The notes below the pieces were generated by a model. That model saw only the letters and a program-made list of their open reading frames with translations. It was not told the origin of the DNA and did no database searches. This document shows, in pieces, positions 26,665 through 37,814 of a stretch of 64,000 nucleotides of DNA (positions are counted from its first letter, which is position 1; the number at the start of each line of letters is the position of its first letter). A program made the position numbers and the translations under genes. Source of the stretch: Frankineae bacterium MT45 (GTDB lineage Bacteria > Actinomycetota > Actinomycetes > Mycobacteriales > Jatrophihabitantaceae); NCBI GenBank assembly GCA_900100325.1, contig LT629697.1:682001-746000 (forward strand), in the 5' to 3' direction.

Positions 26665-28100
26665 CCGCCGCGCCGGCCCGCCCGGTCGAGAAGCAGCCGA
26701 AGCCACCGAACCGGCGCAACGTCGAACTCTTCATGCTGGTCTTCGCGGTCGGTGTAGTCCTGGCCGCGGAGGCCGTCGTCGAGGCGACCAACGAGGGTCA
26801 CGTCAACTCGCATCTGCTGACCTACGGGCTGGTGCCGCTCGGGTTGGCGCTGCTGGCCCACCTGATCGTGCGCCGCTACGCGCTCTACGCCGACCCGCTC
26901 CTGCTGCCGTGCGCGGTGCTGCTCAATGGGCTCGGCCTGGTGATGATCCGCCGGCTGGATCTCGGTCTGGAGCAGCAGGCCCGGGAGCTGGGGCACAGCT
27001 TCGACGGCGATGCCGCGCCGAGCCAGGTTCTCTGGAGCGTCATCGCGCTGGGCTGCTTCCTGGCGATCCTGGTGATCGTGCGTGACCACCGCATCCTCCA
27101 GCGCTACGCCTACACCCTCGCCCTCATCGGGCTCTTCTTCCTGGCCCTGCCGGCTGTACTGCCGGCCCGCTTCAGCGAGGTGAATGGTGCCCGCATCTGG
27201 ATCCGGCTGGCCGGCTTCTCGATCCAGCCGGGCGAGTTCTCGAAGATCCTGCTGACGATCTTCGCGGCCGCCTACCTGGTCGCCAAGCGAGACGTTCTCT
27301 CCTTGGCCGGGAGGCGCTTCGCCGGGCTCGAACTGCCCCGCGGACGCGACTTCGGCCCGCTGCTGCTCGCCTGGCTCATCTGCATCGCGGTGCTGGTGCG
27401 GGGCCATGACCTCGGCACATCCCTCATGTTTTTCGGGCTGTTCGTCGTCCTGCTCTATGTTGCGACGGAGCGGGTCAGCTGGGTCATCATCGGCGCGCTG
27501 CTCTTCGCCGCCGGTGCGTACGTCTCCTACCACCTCTTCGCCAACGTCCAGCTGCGGGTGGAGGTGTGGCTGCACGTCTTCGCCGACGCCGAGGACGCCG
27601 GTTACCAGGTCTCGCAGTCGCTCTTCGGCCTGGGCACGGGTGGCCTCTTCGGGGCCGGCCTGGGTGGCGGGCATCCCGAGATCGTGCCGCTGCCGGCCAC
27701 CGACTTCATCATCTCCTCATTCGGTGAGGAACTCGGCCTCTTCGGCCTGGTCGCGCTCCTGCTCGTCTACATGCTCTTCATCGCCCGCGGCTTCGCGGCG
27801 GCCCTGGCCGTCCGTGATTCATTCGGGAAACTTCTCGCCACCGGACTCGCCTTCTCGGTTGCGCTGCAGCTCTTCGTGGTCGTCGCCGGTGTCAGCCGGC
27901 TGCTCCCAGAGACGGGTCTGACGACCCCGTTCCTCTCCTACGGTGGGTCGTCACTGGTCACGAACTGGGTGCTGCTGGCGCTGTTGCTGCGCATCTCCGA
28001 CTCCGCACGCCGGCCGGCCGGTTCCCTGCCGCTGCCGCCTCCGCCGAGCAGCCCGGGCGGGCCGCCGACGACGATGATCCCGGTGGTGGTGGACGCATGA
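26652..28100 (+). CDS. rodA: SEDS peptidoglycan glycosyltransferase RodA/FtsW
   Basis: 482 residues with about 12 membrane helices. SEDS signatures include RIWIRLAGFSIQPGEFSKILL, the large loop with YQVSQSLFGLGTGGLFGAGLGGG, DFIISSFGEELG and the C-terminal LPETGLTTPFLSYGGSSL. It polymerises lipid II; the partner transpeptidase PbpA overlaps it by 4 bp (ATGA). Position between pstP and pbpA is that of mycobacterial rodA. Confidence 0.94.
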   Translation: MSSVAAAPARPVEKQPKPPNRRNVELFMLVFAVGVVLAAEAVVEATNEGHVNSHLLTYGLVPLGLALLAHLIVRRYALYADPLLLPCAVLLNGLGLVMIRRLDLGLEQQARELGHSFDGDAAPSQVLWSVIALGCFLAILVIVRDHRILQRYAYTLALIGLFFLALPAVLPARFSEVNGARIWIRLAGFSIQPGEFSKILLTIFAAAYLVAKRDVLSLAGRRFAGLELPRGRDFGPLLLAWLICIAVLVRGHDLGTSLMFFGLFVVLLYVATERVSWVIIGALLFAAGAYVSYHLFANVQLRVEVWLHVFADAEDAGYQVSQSLFGLGTGGLFGAGLGGGHPEIVPLPATDFIISSFGEELGLFGLVALLLVYMLFIARGFAAALAVRDSFGKLLATGLAFSVALQLFVVVAGVSRLLPETGLTTPFLSYGGSSLVTNWVLLALLLRISDSARRPAGSLPLPPPPSSPGGPPTTMIPVVVDA

Positions 28101-29584
28101 ACCGCCAGATCCGCCGCGTTGCGATGGCCGTCGGAGTGATGATGGTCGCGCTGCTGCTCAACCTCAACTACGTCCAGGTCGTCAAGAGCGACGCCTACCG
28201 CAACGACACCCGCAACCGTCGGGTTCTGCTCACCGAGTACTCGACGCCGCGCGGGCAGATCGTCGTGCAGGGCACCCCGGTCGCCGAGTCGGTGCGCACC
28301 ACCGACGAACTCGAGTTCCTGCGCCGCTACCCGCTGGCCATGCAGTACGCCTCCGTCACCGGGTACTACTCGCTCTTCTATGGCAAGGGCGGCCTCGAGG
28401 AGTCCGAGGATGAAGTCCTCTCCGGCAGCGACCCCCGCCTGCTCGGCCGGCGGATCGCCGACATCATCACCGGCCGTGAACCGCAGGGCGGCAGCGTGAT
28501 CCTCACCCTGAACAAGGCGGCCCAGGCCGCGGCCTACACCGCGCTGGGCGGGCGGCGGGGGTCCGTGGTCGCGATGGATCCGGTGACCGGCGCGATCCTG
28601 GCTGACGTCAGTTCCCCCTCATACGACCCGAACCTGCTGAGCTCCCACAACTCGGCGCAGATTCAGGCCGCCTGGGATCACAACGTCAACAATCCGAGCC
28701 AGCCGATGCTCGACCGCAGCCTGGCCGTCAGCTACCCGCCGGGTTCGGTCTTCAAGGTGGTCATCTCGGCGGCCGCATTGAAGGCCGGAAAGGTGCCGAC
28801 CGATCGCATCCCGGCCCCGACCGTCCTGCACCTTCCCGGCACAGAGTCAGCGACCATGACGAACTTCGCGGGCGAGAAGTGCGGCAACGGGGTGACCGAC
28901 ACTCTCATCAATGCGTTCACGATCTCCTGTAACACCGCGTTCGGTCAGCTCGGAATGGACCTGGGCACGCCGGCGGTGCGTAGCGAGGCTGCCCTCTTCG
29001 GCATCGACGACCAGCAGCGGACGGTTCCGCTTCCGGTGGTCCGTTCGACGATCGGGCCGGTGCCCGACCAGGCGGCACTCGCGCAGACCAGCATCGGCCA
29101 GCGCGACGTCCAGTTGACCTCGCTGCAGATCGCGATGCTCTCGGCCGCGGTCGCCAACGACGGGCAGCTGATGACGCCCTACCTGGTGGCCCGCGAGCAG
29201 GCGCCCAACCTCTCCTCGCTCTCAGTCACTGAGCCGAAGCTGTTGAACACCGTGCTCGACTCGGCTCAGGACGAGATGCTGCAGCAGATGATGGTCAGCG
29301 TTGTCACGAGCGGCACCGGCCAGAAGGCCCAGATCAATCTGCCTGGAGTGGTGGTCGGCGGGAAGACCGGGACGGCGGACAACCAGGACGCTCAGGGGAA
29401 GCCGCTGGCTCCGCACGCCACCTTCACCGGCTATGCGACCCGCAACGGCACACCGAAGATCGCGATCTCGGTGGTGCTGGAGAACGCGGGCGTCAGTGGC
29501 AGCGAGAGCGCCGGTGGCCTGGCTGCGGCACCGGTCGCGAAGGCAGTCATGTCGGCGTATCTCAATGATCCGGCGAGCAGTTGA
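28097..29584 (+). CDS. pbpA: Class B penicillin-binding protein PbpA
   Basis: 495 residues. An N-terminal membrane anchor (VAMAVGVMMVALLLNLNYV) precedes a periplasmic dimerisation region and a transpeptidase domain with the three active-site motifs: SVFK (PPGSVFKVV, near residue 217), SCN (near 277) and KTG (GGKTGTADN, near 423). It cross-links peptidoglycan made by the adjacent SEDS protein. Full length for the family. Confidence 0.95.
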   Translation: MNRQIRRVAMAVGVMMVALLLNLNYVQVVKSDAYRNDTRNRRVLLTEYSTPRGQIVVQGTPVAESVRTTDELEFLRRYPLAMQYASVTGYYSLFYGKGGLEESEDEVLSGSDPRLLGRRIADIITGREPQGGSVILTLNKAAQAAAYTALGGRRGSVVAMDPVTGAILADVSSPSYDPNLLSSHNSAQIQAAWDHNVNNPSQPMLDRSLAVSYPPGSVFKVVISAAALKAGKVPTDRIPAPTVLHLPGTESATMTNFAGEKCGNGVTDTLINAFTISCNTAFGQLGMDLGTPAVRSEAALFGIDDQQRTVPLPVVRSTIGPVPDQAALAQTSIGQRDVQLTSLQIAMLSAAVANDGQLMTPYLVAREQAPNLSSLSVTEPKLLNTVLDSAQDEMLQQMMVSVVTSGTGQKAQINLPGVVVGGKTGTADNQDAQGKPLAPHATFTGYATRNGTPKIAISVVLENAGVSGSESAGGLAAAPVAKAVMSAYLNDPASS

Positions 29585-29632
29585 TATGAAGATTTCGAGT
29601 GGAACGCGTACGGCAATGAGTGAGGATGTTCG

Positions 29633-31465
<1,833 letters not shown>

Positions 31466-32193
31466 ACGTCAGCGGGCGGGGGATGGGGCGGTAGCGGAGG
31501 CCGCACGTCGGTCGACGAGGTGCCTCGCAACCGGGGTTGTATGGGTGAAGTGGTCGTCGCCTACGCCTGCGGCGTTCTGCTTAGCCGGTATCAGGTCGAA
31601 GCGGCGGCTGTCGTGCTTCTTGTCGCAGCGTTGTGTACGGGTCAGTCTCCGTCGCGGTCGGAGCCTTCTTCCAAATGCGCGGCTTGCCGCTACTTGTCCT
31701 GCTGAACTCCCCACTCGTCGCTGCGGTCGACGCCGGATCCACGTGATTGAACAAGGGCGACGCGTGCGGCACACCTGCGACCTACTTCATGGCCGCAGTG
31801 CTGATGACGATCCGCGTGCTGGTCGGCTGCGGGGCGGGGTACCAACTAGGCGCGGCAGCGTGCAGCGGAGGGACCGACGCTGGACTCCGGCCGCTCGGAT
31901 GGCCTGACTGATAGTCCCGGGACTGTCGTGCTCTCGGCTACGGGCTTGCAGGCACGCTCGGGTCGTTCGTGACCCTCGGACTGTTCTTGACCAGCTGGCC
32001 GGCTGGCGTGATTTGCTCGTTGCCGAAGTGGGCTTGCCGCTCCTCGCGCTGTGGAGGAACAACAACAAGGAGACGCGCGATTTCTCAAGCCGACAGCGCC
32101 TCCTAGACGTGGTCGTTCGAAAGCTAGGTTGCGAGGGCGGGGCTGACACGACGACCGTGCGCCAACAACGAGCCGAACAGTCGACGGCGTGCG
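31466..32193. other. Gene-poor region after pknB
   Basis: About 730 bp with no convincing gene. Short open frames on both strands have skewed composition and no recognisable motif. A perfect palindrome AGTCCCGGGACT is at 31913-31924. Stretches with broken, low-codon-bias frames could be decayed coding DNA, but nothing can be named. Confidence 0.5.
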
Positions 32194-32811
32194 TCACACG
32201 AGGTCGTCGGTCCGTTCCCAACCAGGCAACCCCGCTGGGCTGACGATAACTGCGATGTTGTCGGCCGATGCGGATAGGGATCCCAACGTATCGCAGTCGC
32301 CGAGAAGTACCTCGACGGTCGGTCCGTCGAATGACAGGGATGCACGGGTGCACCAGAACCCACCCGATTCGACGCCCCACGGGTGATACCTGAGCGTGAC
32401 CTCCGATACCGCTGACTCGCTCAAGGAGCGCCATGGTTCGGCTTGCGTCACATCCCACACTGCGCCCGCGTCGCTGACACGGCCCGGCCTTAGGGCCATG
32501 CTCTTGCCATCAGGACCGGCTGAGTCCCAGGTAATTCCCCAGACCTGTCCGAGGTCAGTCGTGAACTCAATGCCGAAGTCCAGGTGATGGAAAGCGCCCG
32601 CATCCCAGGTCGGGTTGCGCCACTCTGCAGGCCCTGTGATTTGTCGTCGGACGGATTGGTCTCTGTGCCCGAGGTCCCAGCCAAAGTAGTCGATATTGAC
32701 GTACTCAACTCGGACGAGCCGTTGTCCGACTAGTTGATCGGCCAAGGTTCTGCGTTCCGCGAGGGCAGTAGCGTCGGACGCGAATCCGAGGGGCGGCCGA
32801 TGCTGGTTCAT
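32194..32811 (-). CDS. Hypothetical protein, 205 aa
   Basis: Not recognised. A globular, soluble-looking protein: LADQLVGQRLVRVEYVNIDYFG near the N-terminus, then alternating beta-like segments (HHLDFGIEFTTDLGQVWGITWD, WGVESGGFWCTRASLSFDG) and a C-terminal DNIAVIVSPAGLPGW. It looks like a small beta-rich domain of the kind often found beside toxin-immunity or housekeeping orphans. Codon bias is weaker than in the neighbours. No partner is adjacent. Confidence 0.6.
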   Translation of the reverse strand: MNQHRPPLGFASDATALAERRTLADQLVGQRLVRVEYVNIDYFGWDLGHRDQSVRRQITGPAEWRNPTWDAGAFHHLDFGIEFTTDLGQVWGITWDSAGPDGKSMALRPGRVSDAGAVWDVTQAEPWRSLSESAVSEVTLRYHPWGVESGGFWCTRASLSFDGPTVEVLLGDCDTLGSLSASADNIAVIVSPAGLPGWERTDDLV

Positions 32812-33058
32812 CGGGAGATCGTTTCAGTTGGTCTTCTGAAGCGCACGCACATATCGCGATCGAATCAGGTTCGGGCCGCAGCGACCCCGACACCCCTGCG
32901 AACTTTGGCGGTCGCGCGCGCCTCGGGCGGCTATCACGTCTGGAAGGCGCTCTCGGCTGGCAATTCGCGACCGCGCACGTGTCGGCTTGGAAAATATGGG
33001 AAAGCAAATGCCGGGGCTCGCGTAACCTTGTCAGACTTGACCAATCGGGAGGTTGCAG
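32812..33058. other. Intergenic region between two divergent orphan genes
   Basis: 247 bp, somewhat lower in GC near its right end. GGGAGG at 33047-33052 is the ribosome-binding site of the following gene. No promoter or hairpin could be placed with confidence. Confidence 0.4.
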
Positions 33059-33433
33059 GTGAAGCCGGAGATACCACCTGGCCAGTTGTGGCTTCAGTTG
33101 CGTGAATCCGTCGATCGCCTCGCGATGCCCGCAGAGGAACAGTGCGCTTGGCTTGATTCCAACGCATTCGACGTTGGCGAGCTACTCCTAACGCTTGAAG
33201 ATCAAGCGTCGATATTCTTTCCTCAACTAGAGTCGGCGGGCCTGATTTCGCTTCGTGGCGAAGCGAGTGTCCGCTCTTTGATCGCCGTCGCTACCGATCT
33301 CGTCGACGGCACGGCGTGGAGTCGCGAGGCGCTCCACGCAGATTCGGCTTGGGAAGGTGTGCGCGCCGTCGCGCGCGAGACAGCGCGGATGCTCGCATCA
33401 GACCAGGAGCGCGCTCGGGCCGATAGAGACTAG
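33059..33433 (+). CDS. Hypothetical protein, 124 aa
   Basis: Not recognised. GTG 33059 is chosen because GGGAGG lies 6 nt before it; an in-frame TTG at 33053 would overlap that site. The protein is acidic and predicted helical: WLQLRESVDRLAMPAEEQCAWL, FDVGELLLTLEDQASIFFPQL, with an Arg/Ala-rich end. Its TAG overlaps the TAG of the convergent histidine kinase within one CTAG. Confidence 0.6.
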   Translation: MKPEIPPGQLWLQLRESVDRLAMPAEEQCAWLDSNAFDVGELLLTLEDQASIFFPQLESAGLISLRGEASVRSLIAVATDLVDGTAWSREALHADSAWEGVRAVARETARMLASDQERARADRD

Positions 33434-34914
33434 ACGTTGCGGGCCGGGAGGGTGACGGTCGCGGTGAGTCCACCGCGGCCGCCCTTCTCGGGCGATTTCC
33501 CTGCAGAACGTGGGGTGTCTGAGAGCACGATGTTGCCGCCGTGCGCCCGCACCAGGTCGCGCACGATCGGCAGCCCGAGGCCGGTGCCGCCAGTCCCACG
33601 TGATCGGGACGCCGCCACTCGGTAGAAGCGGTCGAAGACGCGCCCCCGCTCGTTCGGCTCGATTCCCGGACCGTCGTCGCTGACGGCCAGAACGACGTTG
33701 CGCCGCCCCTCACCCTCGGCCGAGATCTGCACCGTCACCGAACTACTCGCATAACGCAGGGCGTTGTCGACCAGATTCACCACGATCCGGCGCAGCCCGT
33801 CTGGGTCGCCGGAGACGGTCAGCGGACCAAAAGTATCGGCCCCGTCAGCCCCTTCGGGCGCTTCAGGCCCTTCAAATGCTTCTGGCGCGCGATCCTGCGG
33901 CGCGATCACGACCTCCACCGGCACCCGCGACTCGCTGTACTGCGGCAGCAGCGACTGCGCCAACTCGCCGACGTCCACCGGTTCGCGACGGGTCAGTGCA
34001 CCCCCGGCCTCGTCGGAGCGGGCCAGCGCGAGCAGGTCGTCGACCAGCCGCTGCAGCCGGTCGACGTCCACCATGACGTCGCCCGCGACCTCGTTCCAGT
34101 CGGTCTCCGGCCCGAGGCGCTGCGCGATCTCCAGCTGCAACCGGGCCGACGCGATCGGCGATCGCAGCTCATGCGCAGCATCCCCGACGAAGGTCCGCTG
34201 CCGAGACGTCGCCGAGTCCAGGCGGTCGAGCATCGCATTCAGGGTCACGGCCAGACGTTGGATCTCGTCCTGGGCCGCCGGCACCGGCAGTCGCTGATCG
34301 GCCAGCCCGGCCGCCGTGATCGCCTCGGCCTTGGCCCGCAGCCCGCGTACCGGACGGATCGTCACACCGACGATCCAGTACGTCACCAGCGCCATCGCCA
34401 GCACCGCGATGGGGACGCCGAGCAGCGCAGCGTTTCGAAGAAGGTGCACACTGCGGGTCACCTGGGCCATGCTCGTGGCGACGATGACCGTCTCGTCCGA
34501 GGCCGGCACTCCGACGACGCGCAGAGTGTCGTTCACCCCGCGGCTCTCGGCATTGATGGTGAGACGGCCGCCGGTGCGTACCTGCGCCAACTGCTCCGGA
34601 GAGAGGAGTGAGACGGCGGCGTCGGTGCCGAGCTGGAACGCCTCGACGCGGTTGTCGGAGTCGACGATCTGGATGTAGTCGCCGGCACCGCCCACTAGCG
34701 GGGAGGGCTGCTTGCCGCTGCGCACCAGGGCGGCGATCTCGTTGCCCGTCTTGTAGGCCGACCCGTCGATGGAGCGGGTCAGCGACCAGCGCTGCAGTGC
34801 CAAAAGCAGCACCGCACCGGTGACGACGGCGAACGCGAACAGGAGCGTCGTCGCCGCGGTGATCCGCTCCCGCAGTGACCGCTTGCGCCAGAAATTCTTG
34901 AGAGCGCCTATCAC
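33430..34914 (-). CDS. Two-component sensor histidine kinase (HAMP, OmpR-partner type)
   Basis: 494 residues, GTG start. Two membrane helices (TLLFAFAVVTGAVLLLAL near 25 and LGVPIAVLAMALVTYWIVG near 175) bracket an extracytoplasmic sensor of ~130 residues. A HAMP segment (RPVRGLRAKAEAITAAGL) leads to the H-box FVGDAAHELRSPIASAR. The ATPase domain has NLVDNALRYA (N), VSDDGPGIEP (G1) and GTGLGLPIV (G2). A Pro/Glu/Ala-rich insertion (about APEAFEGPEAPEGADGADTF) sits before the N box. The stop of the response regulator is 9 bp upstream; the stimulus is unknown. Confidence 0.93.
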   Translation of the reverse strand: MIGALKNFWRKRSLRERITAATTLLFAFAVVTGAVLLLALQRWSLTRSIDGSAYKTGNEIAALVRSGKQPSPLVGGAGDYIQIVDSDNRVEAFQLGTDAAVSLLSPEQLAQVRTGGRLTINAESRGVNDTLRVVGVPASDETVIVATSMAQVTRSVHLLRNAALLGVPIAVLAMALVTYWIVGVTIRPVRGLRAKAEAITAAGLADQRLPVPAAQDEIQRLAVTLNAMLDRLDSATSRQRTFVGDAAHELRSPIASARLQLEIAQRLGPETDWNEVAGDVMVDVDRLQRLVDDLLALARSDEAGGALTRREPVDVGELAQSLLPQYSESRVPVEVVIAPQDRAPEAFEGPEAPEGADGADTFGPLTVSGDPDGLRRIVVNLVDNALRYASSSVTVQISAEGEGRRNVVLAVSDDGPGIEPNERGRVFDRFYRVAASRSRGTGGTGLGLPIVRDLVRAHGGNIVLSDTPRSAGKSPEKGGRGGLTATVTLPARNV

Positions 34915-34923
34915 CGGGGAGGG

Positions 34924-35649
34924 CTAACTGCCGGTCCCGTCGGCGCCGCTTCCGCCCGCGCTCCCGGTAGCACCGACGCCGGTGACGGCCAGCCGGTAGC
35001 CGGCACCGCGGACCGTCTGGACGCTCTGACGGTCGAAGGGGACGTCGATCTTGCGGCGCAGGTACCCGACGTAGACCTCCACCACGTTGGCATCACCCTC
35101 GTAGTGGGCGTCCCAGACGTGATGCAGGATGTCGGACTTCGAGACGGCCTCGCCGGCCCGGCGCATCAGGTACTCCAGCAGCGAGAACTCGCGCGGGGTC
35201 AGCTCGATCTCGGTGTCACCGCGGTGCACCGAGTGCGCGGACGGGTTCAGCACCAGATCGTCGACGGTGAGCGACGCCGGCCGGGGGATGACGCCCCGGC
35301 GCAGCAGCGAGCGGACCCGGGCCACCAGCACCACGAAGGAGAAGGGCTTGGTCAGGTAGTCGTCGGCGCCGATATCCAGCGCGTCGGCCTCGTCGTACTC
35401 CCCGTCCTTGGCCGTGAGCATGAGGATCGGAACCCAGTTCTCCTCTTTGCGCAGCGCCTCGATGATCCGGTAGCCGGAGAGGCCCGGCAGCATGATGTCG
35501 AGGATGACCAGGTCGTAGGTGGTCTCCTGCGCCGCGTGCAGACCGTCGGGTCCGTTGTGCAGCACATCGACTGTGAAACCCTCGCTGATCAGCCCGCGCT
35601 GCAGGGCCGAGGCCAGGCGCACCTCGTCTTCTACGATGAGCAGTCGCAC
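34924..35649 (-). CDS. OmpR-family response regulator
   Basis: 241 residues from GTG 35649, preceded by GGGAGGA with 6 nt spacing; an upstream in-frame start would add seven residues but lacks such a site. The receiver domain begins VRLLIVEDEVRLASAL with phospho-acceptor Asp in YDLVILDIMLPGLSGY and Lys in DDYLTKPFSF. The winged helix has ELTPREFSLLEYLM and VVEVYVGYLRRKID and ends in GAGYRL. It is encoded just before its kinase and divergent from the LolA-like/ABC genes, which are likely targets. Confidence 0.94.
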   Translation of the reverse strand: MRLLIVEDEVRLASALQRGLISEGFTVDVLHNGPDGLHAAQETTYDLVILDIMLPGLSGYRIIEALRKEENWVPILMLTAKDGEYDEADALDIGADDYLTKPFSFVVLVARVRSLLRRGVIPRPASLTVDDLVLNPSAHSVHRGDTEIELTPREFSLLEYLMRRAGEAVSKSDILHHVWDAHYEGDANVVEVYVGYLRRKIDVPFDRQSVQTVRGAGYRLAVTGVGATGSAGGSGADGTGS

Positions 35650-35778
35650 GATGATTCCTCCCTCTGCCAAGCGGAGCGGGCTGGAGACTCACCCGCCCTC
35701 CCCACTCTGCCAGGAATTTCTCAGGATGGCTGCGAATCGCTCAGGCTGATCACAGTCATATCGCGTCACACTGGCGCC

Positions 35779-36864
35779 ATGCGCAGCGTCAATGGTGTCT
35801 TCACCCGACACCGGTATCTGCGGTGGTTGGCGCCGGCGGCCGTGGTCGGAGTCGTCGTAGTCGTCGCCACCGGAAGTCTCTCAGCCCAGGCCAGCACCAA
35901 CCTCCCGTACCGCAGCGCGGCCCAGTTGCTGGCGGCGCTGGAGTCCTCGCACGTCGGTGGACTCAGCGGAACCGTCGTCCAGAAGGCCGCGCTCGGCCTT
36001 CCGGAACTGCCCAGCGTCGACACTTCTGGCCAGACCGGCGGCACGCTGCTCGGCCTCCTCAGCGGCTCCCACACCGCCCGGGTCTGGTACTCCGGTGAGA
36101 CGAAGCAGCGGGTGGCCCTCCTCGACTCTGTCGGCGAGACCGACATCTTCCGCAACGGGGCCGACGTCTGGTCGTGGAGCAGCAGCACGCGGGTCGCGTC
36201 GCACACCATCCTCCCGGCGGCCAATAGCAAGACGCCGGAGACCACCACACTGACGCCCGACCAGCTCGCCACGCGGGCCCTCGCCGCGATCAGCCCGTCG
36301 ACGCTGGTCACCACCGACTCCTCCCGCGAGGTCGCCGGCCGCGCCGCCTACGAGCTCGTCCTCACCCCGCGTGACACTTCGTCGCGGATCGGTTCGGTCC
36401 GCATCGCCGTCGACGGTGCCAAGAGCGTCCCGCTCGCGGTCCAGGTCTACGCCCGCAATGACCTCTCCAAGCCGGCCATGGACGTCTCCTTCACCGAGAT
36501 CAACTTCGCCGTCCCGGACAACTCCAACTTCGACTGGAAGCCGCCGTCGGGCGCGATCGTCACCCAGAACTCGGGGACCTCAAAGCAGGCCGGCAAGGCG
36601 ATTGCCGCCGCCTCCTCGTCGGATGAACCGTCGACGATCGGCAGCGGCTGGACCAGCGTGCTGGCCACCCACGCCAAGCTCCCGGCCGACAGTGGCAACG
36701 ACTCCAAGTTGATGGCGGCGCTCACCCCGGTGAAGGGCGCCTGGGGCACCGGCCGACTCTTCGACTCGAAGCTGATGACCGTCCTGCTCACCAACGACGG
36801 GCGAGTTCTGGCCGGCGCAGTCGACCCGTCGGTGCTCTATGCGGCGGCGGCCACCTACAAGTAA
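35779..36864 (+). CDS. Secreted LolA/RseB-like protein
   Basis: 361 residues. ATG 35779 begins a signal peptide (RWLAPAAVVGVVVVVATGSLSAQAS). The mature part has the LolA-like sandwich pattern: PYRSAAQLLAALESSHVGGLSGTV, then TARVWYSGETKQRVALLDSVGETDIFRNGADVW and TLTPDQLATRALAAI, ending in a segment RGRYELVLTP-like. Such actinobacterial proteins bind lipids or hydrophobic peptides outside the membrane and often sit beside ABC exporters or sigma-factor regulators. The ABC ATPase follows by 14 bp, and the two-component system is divergent. Confidence 0.75.
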   Translation: MRSVNGVFTRHRYLRWLAPAAVVGVVVVVATGSLSAQASTNLPYRSAAQLLAALESSHVGGLSGTVVQKAALGLPELPSVDTSGQTGGTLLGLLSGSHTARVWYSGETKQRVALLDSVGETDIFRNGADVWSWSSSTRVASHTILPAANSKTPETTTLTPDQLATRALAAISPSTLVTTDSSREVAGRAAYELVLTPRDTSSRIGSVRIAVDGAKSVPLAVQVYARNDLSKPAMDVSFTEINFAVPDNSNFDWKPPSGAIVTQNSGTSKQAGKAIAAASSSDEPSTIGSGWTSVLATHAKLPADSGNDSKLMAALTPVKGAWGTGRLFDSKLMTVLLTNDGRVLAGAVDPSVLYAAAATYK

Positions 36865-36878
36865 GCGACAATCGTCAG

Positions 36879-37814
36879 GTGACCGAACTGGCCGTGACCT
36901 CCGCTGCCCTGACGAAACGCTTCCGCGGCGGGCAGGTTGCCGTCGATTCGCTCGACCTGGTGGTGCCCACCGGCTCGGTCTACGGCTTCCTCGGCCCGAA
37001 CGGATCCGGAAAGACGACGACCATCCGGATGCTCCTTGGGCTCATCATTCCCACCGCCGGTACCCACTCGCTGCTTGGTGAAGCCTTCCCGGCCGGTGCC
37101 GCGCGGGTGCTCCCTAAGGTCGGTGCGCTGGTCGAAGGGCCGGCGTTTCACCCGTATTTATCGGGACGTTCTAACCTGGCCCGGCTTGATGCCGCCGACG
37201 CCTTCGCCGACCCGCGCAACGCCAAGCTGCGGATCGGGGCCGCCCTGGAGCGCGTCGGCCTGGCCGCGGCCGCCGGGAAGCGGTACCGCAACTATTCGCT
37301 CGGCATGCGGCAGCGGCTCGGCATCGCCGCCGCGCTACTGCAGCCGCGTGACCTGCTGGTGCTCGACGAGCCGACCAACGGCCTCGACCCGCAGGGCACC
37401 CGCGAGGTGCGGCACCTGATCACCGAACTCGCCGCCGACGGGGTCACCGTCATGGTCTCCTCCCATCTGCTCAGTGAGGTGGAGCAGGTCTGCAGCCATG
37501 TCGGGGTGATGAGCGTCGGCCGGATGGTCTGGCAGGGCTCCTTCGCCGAGCTGTCGCAGCAGCAGCACGTGCTGGCCCAGGTGATCACGACGGATCGCGA
37601 TCAGGCGGCGGCGACCTTCACCGCACTCGGGCTGAGCAGCGTCGCGGTCACCGACCACGGGGCCACCGGGGTGCTGGGAACGGTGACCCCGGAGTCGGTC
37701 GTCGCGGCTCTGGTCGCCGACGGGGTCGCGGTGCGCGGCTTCACGGTCGCCCGTCCCCAACTGGAAGAGGTCTTCGTCGAGCTCACCGGATCGGGCTTCG
37801 ATGTCAGCGGCTGA
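36879..37814 (+). CDS. ABC transporter ATP-binding subunit
   Basis: 311 residues, GTG start. Walker A GPNGSGKTTTI near residue 46, a Q-loop region, signature YSLGMRQRLGIAAALL, Walker B LLVLDEPTNGLDPQG and switch His in VSSHLLSEVE. It belongs to the export-type ABC-2 family with a C-terminal extension (QLEEVFVELTG). It forms a pair with the overlapping permease gene. Likely regulated with the LolA-like protein; substrate unknown. Confidence 0.93.
   Translation: MTELAVTSAALTKRFRGGQVAVDSLDLVVPTGSVYGFLGPNGSGKTTTIRMLLGLIIPTAGTHSLLGEAFPAGAARVLPKVGALVEGPAFHPYLSGRSNLARLDAADAFADPRNAKLRIGAALERVGLAAAAGKRYRNYSLGMRQRLGIAAALLQPRDLLVLDEPTNGLDPQGTREVRHLITELAADGVTVMVSSHLLSEVEQVCSHVGVMSVGRMVWQGSFAELSQQQHVLAQVITTDRDQAAATFTALGLSSVAVTDHGATGVLGTVTPESVVAALVADGVAVRGFTVARPQLEEVFVELTGSGFDVSG

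Noticed and set aside
26346-27674. 442-codon open frame opposite pstP/rodA
   Set aside because: Crosses the junction of two confident plus-strand genes and has a Glu/Gln/His-rich composition typical of antisense frames.
31787-32458. 223-codon minus-strand frame after pknB
   Set aside because: Ser/Arg-rich, no domain pattern, and overlaps the better-supported 205-aa gene in another frame.
35104-35778. Upstream extension of the LolA-like protein
   Set aside because: It runs antisense through the response regulator; the signal peptide begins at ATG 35779.
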